A DNA stretch of 34,555 nucleotides from JBDHXE01 sp035445085 (GCA_035445085.1 DAOMQA010000025.1:1-34555), one strand, 5' to 3'; positions 19,349-28,260 are shown, counted from the stretch's first letter. The notes: generated by a model from the letters alone, not told the origin. A program made the numbers and translations.

Positions 19349-20665
19349 ATGAAGTATTTAATTTATATATTCATTATTATGCCAATATTATCAATAAGTG
19401 TATATTCACAAGATACTTTAGCAGTTGTTACTGCTAAAGAATTTAAATTAGTAACTAAAGACTCATTAGAATTTTCATTATACTTAACCAAGAATTCCGA
19501 AACTTGGACTGCTTTTGCTAATACAACTTTGCAGTTAGGATTTTTAGATTCATTATTATTCTTGGATAGTACTGACTATCAATTTGATTTAAAACCCGGT
19601 AGCAGCGACTTACCTATTTATACGACAGCAGGCAACCAATTACCTAAAAGCAGTTATTTAATAGAGCAAAAAGTCTTTAAAGAAAGATTTAGCATTACAA
19701 TACTTGGACCTGAACAATACGATGATTGCGTCAAATTTAATATGTATCAAACTCTCAAATTAGGTAGATTTTCTATAAAATCTAAATCTAAGAAGAGTTT
19801 ACCTAATTATCTCAAGTGGTTAGAACCAAAGGATTGGTATCAAGCTTTAGCTTACAAGAGAGATATAGATTCATTAATTGCTAGTAATACACCATTCTAT
19901 TATCCAGATGATAATGTAAATATGGACGACGGTAAAAACACTACTTTTAAAATGAATATTGATCAGAATCCAGAAGAAAAATTTAGCTTCAATGATTTTT
20001 GGGTTATATATACAGGTCAGAAGGTTGATAGCTTAGGGTGGAGCACTAAATTAGAAAAAAATGTTAATGGCTACTTTATTAAAAGGGGCGTAAGAACTAG
20101 TATTTTTGAAATTGAATATAGCGATATTATTGGAACTTGGGTTGCTAGCGACCCTAAATATAATCCCTCATATATTAGTAAAGGATATAGTTTAACTGGC
20201 CAAGTTTATTATCCTTTTTATGACACGGTAGATTATAGGGGGGGGGAATATTGTTATTCATTATGGGCTAATATGAATAGAAAAGATGGCACTTCTTTTG
20301 ATACTTTATTAGCTCAAAGGTGTGTTGTTGTTCCCAATGCTGTAATTTCTAAGGCAAACCCACTCACAAATCCATTTTCAATTTCTACTATTATTAGTTT
20401 AGATATAGATGATGATTGTTACGTAGATGGTTTTGTTACAGATGAGGTAGGTAAGTTTGTTGATAGATTGACTTATAATGGCAAGCCAATGGACAAGTTA
20501 TTAATGAAGATAGGTAAAGATTATTCTATACCGTTTATAGCTTCCTCAATTGCCTCACAAGGGCTTTATAATGCAGTATTTATAGCTTATCCTATCAACG
20601 ACAAAAATATTGAAGTATCTAAAGCAGTTGTGAAACTACAATTAATAAAAGATGGCTCTAAATGA
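19349..20665 (+). CDS. Exported protein of unknown function with possible C-terminal sorting-like domain
   Basis: The 438-residue product starts immediately after the previous stop codon, so the two are translationally linked. A signal peptide ends near SVYSQ. I do not recognise the central region, which is rich in aromatic and acidic residues (for example YYPDDNVNMDDG). The last ~95 residues, beginning NPLTNPFSISTIISL and ending in KAVVKLQL, have the overall pattern of a type A T9SS sorting domain (NPF.., DE.GK.VDRL, QGLYNAVF), but the match is loose. A run of nine G residues interrupts the AT-rich sequence at 20238-20246 within codons for Arg-Gly-Gly; the frame is open as given. It likely acts with its neighbours at the cell surface. 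Confidence 0.75.
   Translation: MKYLIYIFIIMPILSISVYSQDTLAVVTAKEFKLVTKDSLEFSLYLTKNSETWTAFANTTLQLGFLDSLLFLDSTDYQFDLKPGSSDLPIYTTAGNQLPKSSYLIEQKVFKERFSITILGPEQYDDCVKFNMYQTLKLGRFSIKSKSKKSLPNYLKWLEPKDWYQALAYKRDIDSLIASNTPFYYPDDNVNMDDGKNTTFKMNIDQNPEEKFSFNDFWVIYTGQKVDSLGWSTKLEKNVNGYFIKRGVRTSIFEIEYSDIIGTWVASDPKYNPSYISKGYSLTGQVYYPFYDTVDYRGGEYCYSLWANMNRKDGTSFDTLLAQRCVVVPNAVISKANPLTNPFSISTIISLDIDDDCYVDGFVTDEVGKFVDRLTYNGKPMDKLLMKIGKDYSIPFIASSIASQGLYNAVFIAYPINDKNIEVSKAVVKLQLIKDGSK
20238..20246 (+). repeat. Homopolymeric G9 tract inside a coding region
   Basis: Nine consecutive G residues lie at about codon 297-300 of the 438-codon gene. A one-base slip would cause a frameshift and truncate the product near two-thirds of its length. 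Gly in this region is mostly GGT, GGA or GGC, so GGG-GGG is unusual. It is a candidate phase-variation tract. Confidence 0.6.
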
Positions 20666-20688
20666 TTTATTTAGTATATTGCATATAA

Positions 20689-22587
20689 ATGTGGGTAATA
20701 ATTTCAATAATAATACTAAGTTGTTTCTCTGTTGAGGTAAAATCAGCAGAATTAAAGTTATTATATCCATTACAAACAGATTCATTAGAAATAGGAAGCC
20801 AAATAAATATAAAATGGGAAAATTCCTCATCAAAACCAATTAATGTTTTATATTCTTTAGATTCACTAAATTGGCTACCTATTGTTACTAATACTACTTT
20901 AACAAACTATAATTGGATAGTACCCCAAACATTCAAGTCAAAAGTATATTTTAAACTTACAAGAAATGGCGATACTGGGGTAGAGTTGATTTGGGATAAC
21001 AAGAATGCACATACTGATTGGACACAGGTAGCAAAATTTGTTGGTAATGATAAGATTGTATCTGTTGGGAAAGAGGATTCAATAAAAGTATGGCAAATAT
21101 CTTCTAAAAAATTATTAAGGACTTTATTTATTCAAAATTCTCCTACCAATATTCAAGCTACAAACTTTGCAATGGAGTATGATAAAGATAAACTTTTGGT
21201 AGCACAAGATAAAGCAATATGGACATGGGATTTACAAACGGACCAAAAAAAGCGAATTTATGTAAACCCTAAATTAATTATTGCAAAAGTATTAGACTAC
21301 GATCCCAATAATAGAGAAATAGCAGTCTCGTCAGATGATGGATTTGTTGAAATCATTGACTTGTTTGGTAAATTAACTGCAAGATTTTATTTTACTAAAT
21401 TAAAAACCATAAGTACGTTAGATTATAGTAGTGATGGAAAATTTTTGGCAGTAGCTGGAGATGATGGCTACTTATATGTTGTGAATTTAGAAACGGAAGA
21501 AATAAAAAAATCATCTTACCATCACGGAGCTGGCGAAAATATTGATTTTAAAATTTGGTCTGTTCAAATATCAGAGGATAATAAATATATAGTGTCGGGT
21601 GGGGTCGATAATAAAGCTGTTTTGTGGGATTTTAAGACTTTAGATACGATTATTACTTATAACTATAGTTCTGATATAAGAGCAACTAAATTTAACTCTA
21701 TATCAGATAGATTTTTGGTAGCGGGTTTAAATAGTAAGATAGAACAATATTCAATAAGCTCTATGAGTAATGGCGGCTTAACAATTAACCACGGCAGTCA
21801 TATACTTTGGGCAGAATATTTAAACAAAGGAGATACCTTACTTAGCGCGGCTAGGGATGGTTCTTTTAAAGTATGGAAGAATAGTAATTCGGCCGATGTT
21901 GTAGAGGTTTCTTCTGCTATTGTTTATCAGAATCTTAAAATATCTTTTCCTGAAATAAAAGTGCAATTAGGTGAAACATTTGATATACCTATTGACTTTA
22001 AAGGTAATTTTAGTATATTAGATAGTATTAAGATTAAGTATTCGCTACCAATAGATTTAATCAATATAAAAAACTTTGCAAATAACAAGCAAAGCGTTCA
22101 AGCTGACTTAGAATTAACTAACACGTTTGTTAAAGATAAACTGATACCACAAACTTTATATACCGCTACAAGCTTGTTAAGCTATAGAAAAAAAGGTGAT
22201 TTGAAAATTATTGAAATAGAATATTTTCCAAATGGGAATTATAAAGTTGAAACTGATGATGGCTCTGTAGAAATTATGGATAGTTGCATTGTAGATAGTT
22301 CTAGGTTTGTGTCTCTTGAAAATAAATCAACAGTTGTTGAAATTAAGAATCAAGTAGTTAATAATACTCTTACTTATTTGCTTACTTCAATTATAGATGC
22401 AAAATACAAATTTGAAATTTACGATGCTATAGGTAATTTGAAAATGGAATTATATGATAAATTCCTTCATTTTGGTAATTATAGCTTTACAAATGACATA
22501 AGTTCTTTACCAGAGGGTACATATTTCTTGGTTACTAAATATGAAGATAAAATATTGAGTTCACAATTTTTGAAGTTGAATAAATGA
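20689..22587 (+). CDS. Secreted WD40 beta-propeller protein with T9SS type A sorting domain
   Basis: The 632-residue product has a signal peptide ending near VKSAE, then an Ig/FnIII-like domain (about residues 25-100; 'LLYPLQTDSLEIGSQINIKW'). About seven WD40-like blades follow (about 110-405), such as VGKEDSIKVWQI, VSGGVDNKAVLWD and LSAARDGSFKVW. A linker leads to a C-terminal domain (about 560-632) with FEIYDAIGNLKMEL, DISSLPEGTYFLV and a final strand ending KLNK. This is the T9SS type A sorting pattern, which directs export across the outer membrane and is usually followed by cleavage and attachment. It starts 23 bp after the previous gene and shares ATGA with the next. It probably makes protein-protein contacts in a surface complex. 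No enzyme motif is seen. Confidence 0.88.
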   Translation: MWVIISIIILSCFSVEVKSAELKLLYPLQTDSLEIGSQINIKWENSSSKPINVLYSLDSLNWLPIVTNTTLTNYNWIVPQTFKSKVYFKLTRNGDTGVELIWDNKNAHTDWTQVAKFVGNDKIVSVGKEDSIKVWQISSKKLLRTLFIQNSPTNIQATNFAMEYDKDKLLVAQDKAIWTWDLQTDQKKRIYVNPKLIIAKVLDYDPNNREIAVSSDDGFVEIIDLFGKLTARFYFTKLKTISTLDYSSDGKFLAVAGDDGYLYVVNLETEEIKKSSYHHGAGENIDFKIWSVQISEDNKYIVSGGVDNKAVLWDFKTLDTIITYNYSSDIRATKFNSISDRFLVAGLNSKIEQYSISSMSNGGLTINHGSHILWAEYLNKGDTLLSAARDGSFKVWKNSNSADVVEVSSAIVYQNLKISFPEIKVQLGETFDIPIDFKGNFSILDSIKIKYSLPIDLINIKNFANNKQSVQADLELTNTFVKDKLIPQTLYTATSLLSYRKKGDLKIIEIEYFPNGNYKVETDDGSVEIMDSCIVDSSRFVSLENKSTVVEIKNQVVNNTLTYLLTSIIDAKYKFEIYDAIGNLKMELYDKFLHFGNYSFTNDISSLPEGTYFLVTKYEDKILSSQFLKLNK

Positions 22588-23945
22588 GAAAATTTATACT
22601 TATACTGTTTCTAATATTAATTTCGTTGGAGGTTTTTTCTCAAGCACCAAGTGGAGAATTAACTTATCAAAAATGGACATCAACCAACGACACCTTAGTT
22701 GTTAAGCGAAGGAATGGTAATTGGTGGTTTGGCGCTCAAATTGGCTTAAATAGAAATTATTATTTTGGTACTTTATCGTATACAACAAATAATGACCCAG
22801 GCAATCCATTTAAAAGACTTGTGAAGTTTGACATTGGTGATGGTGGAGGGGCTTTATTCGGAGGAATGCTTGAGTATCTGCCTGTTGGTGAAACTTGGGG
22901 CTATGGTTTGCAATTTAATATATTGGAAGGAAGAGAAATAAATGCTAGTTCAACTCCCATGCAAGATTCGTTACTTACTTATTATGATTTCAAATCAAGT
23001 TTAAATTATATTGTCTTTTCTCCTTACGCTAGATTAAATTTCTTTTTCCCGGGATTATTTGCTTATTCTGGTTTAAATATTGCTCTGAATACAAGTCAGA
23101 ACACAAATTTTTTAAAGAAATTTCAAAATTCAGGAAGTATTCAACAATGGCAAAAGCAAGATCTAACTGATTTGCCAATAAGTATAGGGTTCCATGTTGG
23201 TTTTGGTTACGATATATTTTTAGCAGATATAAACGAACAAGCAAGGACAAGATTAACTCCTTTTGTGTCCTTAAATTTAAATAGCTCTATGATAGGTGAT
23301 AATAATTCAACTTGGAGTGGATTACAGCTTAAGATGGGCTTTGCTGTAAAATTAGGTTTTGATAATATTTTATATGATACCTTGTTTTATGACAAAAATT
23401 ATGTTCCACCGCCTGCATATATTGCCTCTATATCAAATGGTAAAGGTGTGGAATTTGATGGTTTTAGAAGCTATAAAGAATTTATATCAGCTGATTTAAA
23501 GACTGTTGAAATACCATTAATATTAACAGAAGCAAAAAAGGATACTAATATTAATTTAGCTAGTTCATCTATAGGAGCACAAATAGAGCCATCTAAGTTT
23601 AATATAGGTAACCCTTATAAGTTTAGCTTTGCTTCATCAGTTACAACTGAATTAAGCAATGATTTAAGGACGGAAATAAAGAAAATGTCGCAATTTTTAA
23701 AAAATAATCCACGTGTTAGAGTTTCAATAGTAGGATATTCAGATAATGCTGGTACTTTTGCACAAAATGATAGTAGATCACGTGAAAGAGCTCAAAAAGC
23801 ATATCAGGAATTTATTAAAAATGGTGTTAAACCAAGCCAAATATCAGCTCCAGCGTGGCGTGGTTCTATTGCACCAATTGCAGATAATAGTTCTGAAGAT
23901 GGTCGACGTAGAAATAGAAGAGTTGAAATAATATTTACAAGATAA
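22584..23945 (+). CDS. Outer-membrane beta-barrel protein with OmpA peptidoglycan-binding domain
   Basis: The 453-residue product has a signal peptide ending near VFSQ. The region up to about residue 260 alternates aromatic and small residues as in an outer-membrane barrel (WWFGAQIGLN, GYGLQFNIL, VGFGYDIF). A linker leads to an OmpA-type domain (about 345-453) with VSIVGYSDNAG, NDSRSRERAQ and EDGRRRNRRVEI. This domain binds diaminopimelate in peptidoglycan, with the Asp of GYSDNAG and the Arg of RNRRVEI as the usual contacts. The start overlaps the WD40 gene by four bases, suggesting coupled translation. It probably anchors or channels the exported proteins encoded upstream. It resembles but is not assignable to a known T9SS component. 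Confidence 0.88.
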   Translation: MRKFILILFLILISLEVFSQAPSGELTYQKWTSTNDTLVVKRRNGNWWFGAQIGLNRNYYFGTLSYTTNNDPGNPFKRLVKFDIGDGGGALFGGMLEYLPVGETWGYGLQFNILEGREINASSTPMQDSLLTYYDFKSSLNYIVFSPYARLNFFFPGLFAYSGLNIALNTSQNTNFLKKFQNSGSIQQWQKQDLTDLPISIGFHVGFGYDIFLADINEQARTRLTPFVSLNLNSSMIGDNNSTWSGLQLKMGFAVKLGFDNILYDTLFYDKNYVPPPAYIASISNGKGVEFDGFRSYKEFISADLKTVEIPLILTEAKKDTNINLASSSIGAQIEPSKFNIGNPYKFSFASSVTTELSNDLRTEIKKMSQFLKNNPRVRVSIVGYSDNAGTFAQNDSRSRERAQKAYQEFIKNGVKPSQISAPAWRGSIAPIADNSSEDGRRRNRRVEIIFTR

Positions 23946-23960
23946 TATCAGGGGAAAGAA

Positions 23961-24335
23961 ATGGAGAATTATTCAATTTGTGTTATTGAAGATAATATGC
24001 CTATAAGAAAGCTATACATTACGTTGTTAAAAAAATCGGGCTTTACTACTTTTGATTTTGGAGATGGCAGTGCAGCTTTAGAATGGCTAAAAACAAATAA
24101 GGTTAATGGAATTATTATGGATATATTGCTACCCGATATTAATGGCAATGACTTAGTAAAACAAGTTAATACTTTAGAACTTCACAAAAATACACCAATC
24201 TGTGCTATTACTGGATTCGCACAAGAAAATGATAGACAAAAGTTCCTCAATGACGGATTTTCATATTACTTAACAAAACCTATTGATACTGCAACATTTG
24301 TTGATAAAGTAAAAGAGATGTTTAATTTAAAGTAA
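23961..24335 (+). CDS. Single-domain response regulator (receiver only)
   Basis: The 124-residue product is a complete CheY-like receiver: acidic pocket Glu10-Asp11, phospho-acceptor Asp54 in IIMDILLPD, switch Thr84 and conserved Lys106-Pro107. There is no DNA-binding or enzyme output domain, so it must act by protein contact or as a phosphate relay. A G-rich site (AGGGGAAAG, about 23950-23957) precedes the ATG. It follows the OmpA gene by 15 bp and precedes the sensor kinase by 12 bp, which is its likely partner. The placement suggests that the surface operon is controlled by, or feeds into, this pair. Confidence 0.92.
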   Translation: MENYSICVIEDNMPIRKLYITLLKKSGFTTFDFGDGSAALEWLKTNKVNGIIMDILLPDINGNDLVKQVNTLELHKNTPICAITGFAQENDRQKFLNDGFSYYLTKPIDTATFVDKVKEMFNLK

Positions 24336-24347
24336 ATAAAAGCAATT

Positions 24348-26567
24348 ATGGAAAACACTAAAGCTCAAAATAATTTTGAAAGTATCATTAAAGAAAATGT
24401 TAAAGATGGCTCTAATCCATTCAATATAAGTAAGACTTACCCTGCTTATATTGTTTTAGTTATCATGTTAAGTTTAAGTTTTTTTATTTATAACAATGTC
24501 AAAAATCAAGTCAATCAAGACTTTGATGAAAGATTTGAGAAGTCTACTAACTCTATAATGAGTAGATTCGAAAATCAATATCAAAATAAATTTGCAATTG
24601 TTAAATCAATGAGTGGTTTATACCAATTAGTAGATCAAGTAGTTAGAGATTATTTTGATCTATATGGTACAGTACCTGCTAAAACTTATCCGTCTATCCT
24701 AAGTATAGAATATGTTGAAAAAGTTAAAGATGCAGATTTATCAGTATACACATATTTTATTAGTACGCAAGGGTATAGCGATTATTCTTTTAAAGCTCAA
24801 AATAAAAAAGATATATACTATTCGATACACCATATCTTGCCATATCCATTTAATGGTCATAGATTAGGATTGGATATGAGCAATCAGCCACAATTTTTTG
24901 GACCAGCTATGAAGGCTGCGAATGAAGATAAAATTGTTGCTACCGAAAGCTATGTGTCAAGATCAAATGATACATTAAGTTTTTATTTAATAGCCCCGAT
25001 ATATAATAAAGACTCCGATCATTCTACGGTTCAATCCAGACTAAATAACTTAAAAGGATTTCTATCATTAGAATTAAATACCAAAGTATACTTTGATGAA
25101 GCTTTATCAGGTAAAACAAATGAATCGGAAGAGTCAATTTTCCCAAGCGATTCTTTGGTTTATTTTAAAATTATTGATAGGGATTCAAAAAATAAAGAGT
25201 ATGATATCTATGAATCAAAAAATTATAATACTATACCGAAGGATTACAGTCCACTAAGAAAGAGAACTTTTGATTATAAAATTGCTGATAGAAATTTAAG
25301 AATTGAATTTGCTACTATACCTGATTTTGGTGGGAGCATTGGCGAATCGCTTCCCATTGCAATATTAATCATCTCGTTATTACTTAGCTTTGCATTTTTT
25401 GGATTTGTATTATCTGTAACAACAAGTAGAGCAAGAGCTTTAGCTATTGCGGACAAGATGACTGAATCACAACGCCGCATTGTAGAGTCTTCCCAAGATA
25501 TTATTGGAGTTATTAATACAAGTGGATTATGGTTAAATGCTAATAATGCTACTAATAATGTATTAAATGTAAGACCAGAATTATTACTTAAGTCGTCAAT
25601 ATTTGATTTAATTATTGAAGATTATGGGCTAAAGGAATACGTTGATAAGACAAAGATAAGTAATAGTAATTTAGATAATAGAATTACCGTTAAAGTGAAA
25701 TATAAAGACACGTTTAAGTGGGTTAATTGGAACTTAAGTTATGTAAAAGTTGATCAGTTAATTTATATTACTGGGCGAGATATTACACTTGAAAAGATTG
25801 CAGAAGAAGAAGCACAACTTAAAACAAAACAGATAAAACTAGCAGAAATGTATGCCTTGGAAGCAAGCGAATCTAAAACGTATTTTATGAAGAAACTAAG
25901 CCATCAGTTAAGAAACTCATTAACTGGTATTTTAGGTTATTTACAATTAATTTCTAATAAATTATATGATACTGAAGAAGAATTAAATCAATATGTTGAT
26001 ATGGCTGAGCAATCTAGCGAAGAAATATTCAATTTCGTAAGTGATATAGTTGATGCTACACTCCAAACAGGGGGAGATAATAATTTGAATTTATCTTTAG
26101 TAGATGTCGGTAATGCACTACAGAGTTGTTTTACATCTTTTAAAAGTAGTAATTTGGCAGGAAATTCTTCATTAGAAATATCCAACGAGTCGCTAAAATC
26201 TAAAGCGATAGCTGATTCAAAAGTTTTAAGCTTAATATATTTTGATGTTTTCTCTGCCTTATCATCTAATTTAAAAGAAATGCAATTTACAGTAGAGATA
26301 CAAGAAAATCCTTATGAAGGCGCAACAGAGATACAAGTTTTGACATCACCCAATATTGGTATAATCGACTTAATAAAAATTTATAAAACTAATGCAGTAG
26401 ATATAATTAATTTTTTACAATATGATAAATATGACTTTTTATTTAAATTATCAAACATTGCTTCCTTGGTTCGCCGATTAAATGGCTCATTTACTATTGA
26501 TAGCTTAGGGGAAAAGGATGGTAATTTAATAACTATTTTGCTACCAAGAAATAAGCAATTGGAGTAA
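24348..26567 (+). CDS. Membrane sensor histidine kinase (CHASE-PAS-HisKA) with degenerate ATP-binding domain
   Basis: The 739-residue product has a first membrane helix (about 31-50), an extracytoplasmic CHASE domain (about 75-250; PSILSIEYVEKV and HRLGLDMSNQP are typical), a second helix (about 335-357), a PAS domain (about 375-480), a short coiled coil, and a HisKA region. The phospho-acceptor is His519 in KLSHQLRNSLTGILGYL, close to the usual SHE(L/I)RTPL. The remaining ~160 residues should be the ATPase domain, but I see no N box, no DxGxG and no second G box, only a final strand resembling its C-terminal sheet. It may not phosphorylate itself, or it could act as a phosphatase or be phosphorylated by another kinase. 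CHASE domains sense small ligands such as peptides or hormones; the ligand here is unknown. Confidence 0.88.
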   Translation: MENTKAQNNFESIIKENVKDGSNPFNISKTYPAYIVLVIMLSLSFFIYNNVKNQVNQDFDERFEKSTNSIMSRFENQYQNKFAIVKSMSGLYQLVDQVVRDYFDLYGTVPAKTYPSILSIEYVEKVKDADLSVYTYFISTQGYSDYSFKAQNKKDIYYSIHHILPYPFNGHRLGLDMSNQPQFFGPAMKAANEDKIVATESYVSRSNDTLSFYLIAPIYNKDSDHSTVQSRLNNLKGFLSLELNTKVYFDEALSGKTNESEESIFPSDSLVYFKIIDRDSKNKEYDIYESKNYNTIPKDYSPLRKRTFDYKIADRNLRIEFATIPDFGGSIGESLPIAILIISLLLSFAFFGFVLSVTTSRARALAIADKMTESQRRIVESSQDIIGVINTSGLWLNANNATNNVLNVRPELLLKSSIFDLIIEDYGLKEYVDKTKISNSNLDNRITVKVKYKDTFKWVNWNLSYVKVDQLIYITGRDITLEKIAEEEAQLKTKQIKLAEMYALEASESKTYFMKKLSHQLRNSLTGILGYLQLISNKLYDTEEELNQYVDMAEQSSEEIFNFVSDIVDATLQTGGDNNLNLSLVDVGNALQSCFTSFKSSNLAGNSSLEISNESLKSKAIADSKVLSLIYFDVFSALSSNLKEMQFTVEIQENPYEGATEIQVLTSPNIGIIDLIKIYKTNAVDIINFLQYDKYDFLFKLSNIASLVRRLNGSFTIDSLGEKDGNLITILLPRNKQLE

Positions 26568-26616
26568 TATATATGGTTCATATTTTATATTGAGAATTGC
26601 TTTTAAAAATAAAATT

Positions 26617-26622
26617 GGGGGG
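26617..26622 (+). promoter_or_regulatory. G-rich ribosome-binding site deciding a GTG start
   Basis: GGGGGG followed by AAAA precedes the GTG at 26627. It favours that codon over an upstream in-frame TTG at 26597, which has no such site. Confidence 0.5.
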
Positions 26623-26626
26623 AAAA

Positions 26627-27250
26627 GTGAATATAACATTTGTAGATTTTCTTAATAAATTCGATTTTGGCAAGATTGATATTAACCGTAAGATTAAATT
26701 AATGGAGCATGCATCTCTTTTAACAAAGGAGTTTAAAAAGCATGGTACTCTTAATTTGAATTTTATTTGCACTCATAATTCAAGACGTAGTATATTAGCG
26801 CAGATGATTTGTATTGGGATTTTAAGACAGATACAACTTAGGAAAATATTCTGTTACTCAAGTGGCTTGGAAGCAAGTACGGTAAGTAATCTGGCAATGG
26901 AAGCGCTTAAAGAAATAGGGTTTGGTGTAAAAGAAGTACGAGACGAGGAAGATAAGTTTGTTAAGTATAAGGTAGAATATAATGAAAGAACTGAAGTTTC
27001 GATATTTTCTAAGTTACATACTGATGAATATGTACCTAAAGAAAATGTAATTGCCATCATGCTTTGCTCTGATGCCGAAAAGAATTGCCCAGTTTTACAA
27101 AATGTATTACATCAAATATCATTAAATTATGCCGACCCTGCTGAATACGACGATGATGAAGATGCTCTACAAAAATATATAGATAAATGTTACGAGATAG
27201 GAAATGAGCTATATTTTACATTTATATTAGTAAAAAAATCTTTGGAATAA
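26627..27250 (+). CDS. Low-molecular-weight phosphatase / thioredoxin-type arsenate reductase-like protein
   Basis: From the GTG at 26627 the product is 207 residues. It carries the P-loop CTHNSRRS with nucleophile Cys48 and Arg54, as in LMW protein-tyrosine phosphatases and ArsC. A second pair, Cys147 and Cys154 in LCSDAEKNCPV, has the same spacing as the resolving cysteines of thioredoxin-coupled arsenate reductase. A later ADP (Asp170-Pro171) corresponds to the general-acid loop. The ~45 residues before the P-loop are extra compared with classic ArsC. Triple-cysteine conservation favours arsenate reduction or a related redox-sensitive phosphatase; the substrate is not proven. The fluoride channel gene begins directly at its stop codon, hinting at a small toxic-anion pair. 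Confidence 0.8.
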   Translation: MNITFVDFLNKFDFGKIDINRKIKLMEHASLLTKEFKKHGTLNLNFICTHNSRRSILAQMICIGILRQIQLRKIFCYSSGLEASTVSNLAMEALKEIGFGVKEVRDEEDKFVKYKVEYNERTEVSIFSKLHTDEYVPKENVIAIMLCSDAEKNCPVLQNVLHQISLNYADPAEYDDDEDALQKYIDKCYEIGNELYFTFILVKKSLE

Positions 27251-27622
27251 ATGCTATATAATATTCTATATGTAGGAATAGGTGGCTTAGCAGGTAGCAT
27301 ACTAAGGTATTTAATAGCGCATTTAATTACTCAAAATAGCCAAAGTCAGTTTCCTTGGGCTACTACTTTAGTTAATATTATTGGGAGTATCGTCATTGGT
27401 ATATTATTTGCATATTTTGAACGGAATTTAAATATTTCTAATGAAGTTAAATTATTGCTCACAACTGGGTTTTGCGGTGGGTTTACAACATTTTCTACAT
27501 TTTCTATAGAGTTTATTCAAATTTTGAATAATGGTTCGTATTTTACAGCTTCGGTTTATTTATTTCTAAATGTATTTGTGAGTATATTTTTGTGTCTTCT
27601 ATCATATAAATTGATAAGATGA
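27251..27622 (+). CDS. crcB: CrcB/Fluc fluoride ion channel
   Basis: The 123-residue product has four hydrophobic segments and the family signatures: GGLAGSILRY (11-20), the pore Asn42 in VNIIGS, and GFCGGFTTFSTFS (73-85) with the paired phenylalanines of the fluoride track and the central sodium-site glycines. Fluc proteins are dual-topology dimers that let fluoride leave the cytoplasm. Length is typical. The ATG follows the previous stop with no gap, and its own stop overlaps the next start (ATGA), so it is expressed within the operon. No fluoride riboswitch precedes it. Confidence 0.95.
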   Translation: MLYNILYVGIGGLAGSILRYLIAHLITQNSQSQFPWATTLVNIIGSIVIGILFAYFERNLNISNEVKLLLTTGFCGGFTTFSTFSIEFIQILNNGSYFTASVYLFLNVFVSIFLCLLSYKLIR

Positions 27623-28206
27623 AGTATTATATATTTAATAAGCCATTTAATGTTTTGTCTCAATTTACAAGTGATGAAGGTAAAAGTAATTTATCTGATT
27701 ACTTAAAAATCGAACGTGATTGCTACCCCATAGGGAGATTAGATTATAATTCTGAAGGTCTGTTGATAATTACAAATGATAAAAAATTAAATTTTACCCT
27801 ATTAAACCCTGAAAATGCACATAAAAGAACATATATCGTACAAGTGGAAGGAGTAGTAAAAGAGAGTAATTTACGTAATTTGACAATAGGTGTTGAGATA
27901 AGTATTAACCACAAAGATTATTTTGCTAAATGTGTAGAAGCAAAAATATTAAATAATTTTACTCTGCCAGATAGAGTACCACCAGTTCGATATAGAGCAA
28001 ATATTCCATCTAACTTTCTTCAACTAATCCTCACTGAAGGTAAAAATCATCAAGTAAGGAAGATGACTGCAAAAATTGGACACCCTACACTTAGATTAAT
28101 TAGAACGCAAATAGAACATATAACGTTGGAAGGGATTGAACCTGGCACTTATAAGTTACTAAGCAAGAATGAAATATATAAATTATTAAGCATAAAAAAT
28201 AAATAA
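27619..28206 (+). CDS. rluE: rRNA pseudouridine synthase, RsuA/RluE type
   Basis: The 195-residue product contains the RsuA-family catalytic motif GRLDYNSEGLL with Asp42, the motif II-like KRTYIVQVEG strand, and EGKNHQVRKM near the C-terminus. It lacks an N-terminal S4 domain, as RluE does, and its length fits RluE, which modifies a single uridine in 23S rRNA helix 89. Assignment to RluE rather than another short RsuA relative is probable but not proven. The start overlaps crcB by four bases. A bidirectional terminator follows directly. It appears to be a housekeeping gene at the end of the long operon. Confidence 0.9.
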   Translation: MKYYIFNKPFNVLSQFTSDEGKSNLSDYLKIERDCYPIGRLDYNSEGLLIITNDKKLNFTLLNPENAHKRTYIVQVEGVVKESNLRNLTIGVEISINHKDYFAKCVEAKILNNFTLPDRVPPVRYRANIPSNFLQLILTEGKNHQVRKMTAKIGHPTLRLIRTQIEHITLEGIEPGTYKLLSKNEIYKLLSIKNK

Positions 28207-28208
28207 AA

Positions 28209-28239
28209 AAAATGGTTGTATTATTCGTACAACCATTTT
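28209..28239. terminator. Bidirectional terminator between convergent genes
   Basis: A perfect 12-bp stem, AAAATGGTTGTA with TACAACCATTTT, surrounds a seven-base loop. It is flanked by A residues on the left and T residues within the right arm, so it can serve rluE on the plus strand and ilvE on the minus strand. Confidence 0.9.
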
Positions 28240-28260
28240 AAATTCTTAATCAATAAACAC

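Noticed and set aside
22584..23945. Assignment of the OmpA-domain protein as a specific T9SS core component
   Set aside because: No other T9SS machinery gene (PorK/L/M/N or SprA type) is adjacent, and the barrel sequence does not let me name one.
26568..26626. Fluoride riboswitch controlling crcB
   Set aside because: crcB starts directly after the preceding stop codon, and the short upstream gap before that gene is too small and lacks a pseudoknot-like pattern.
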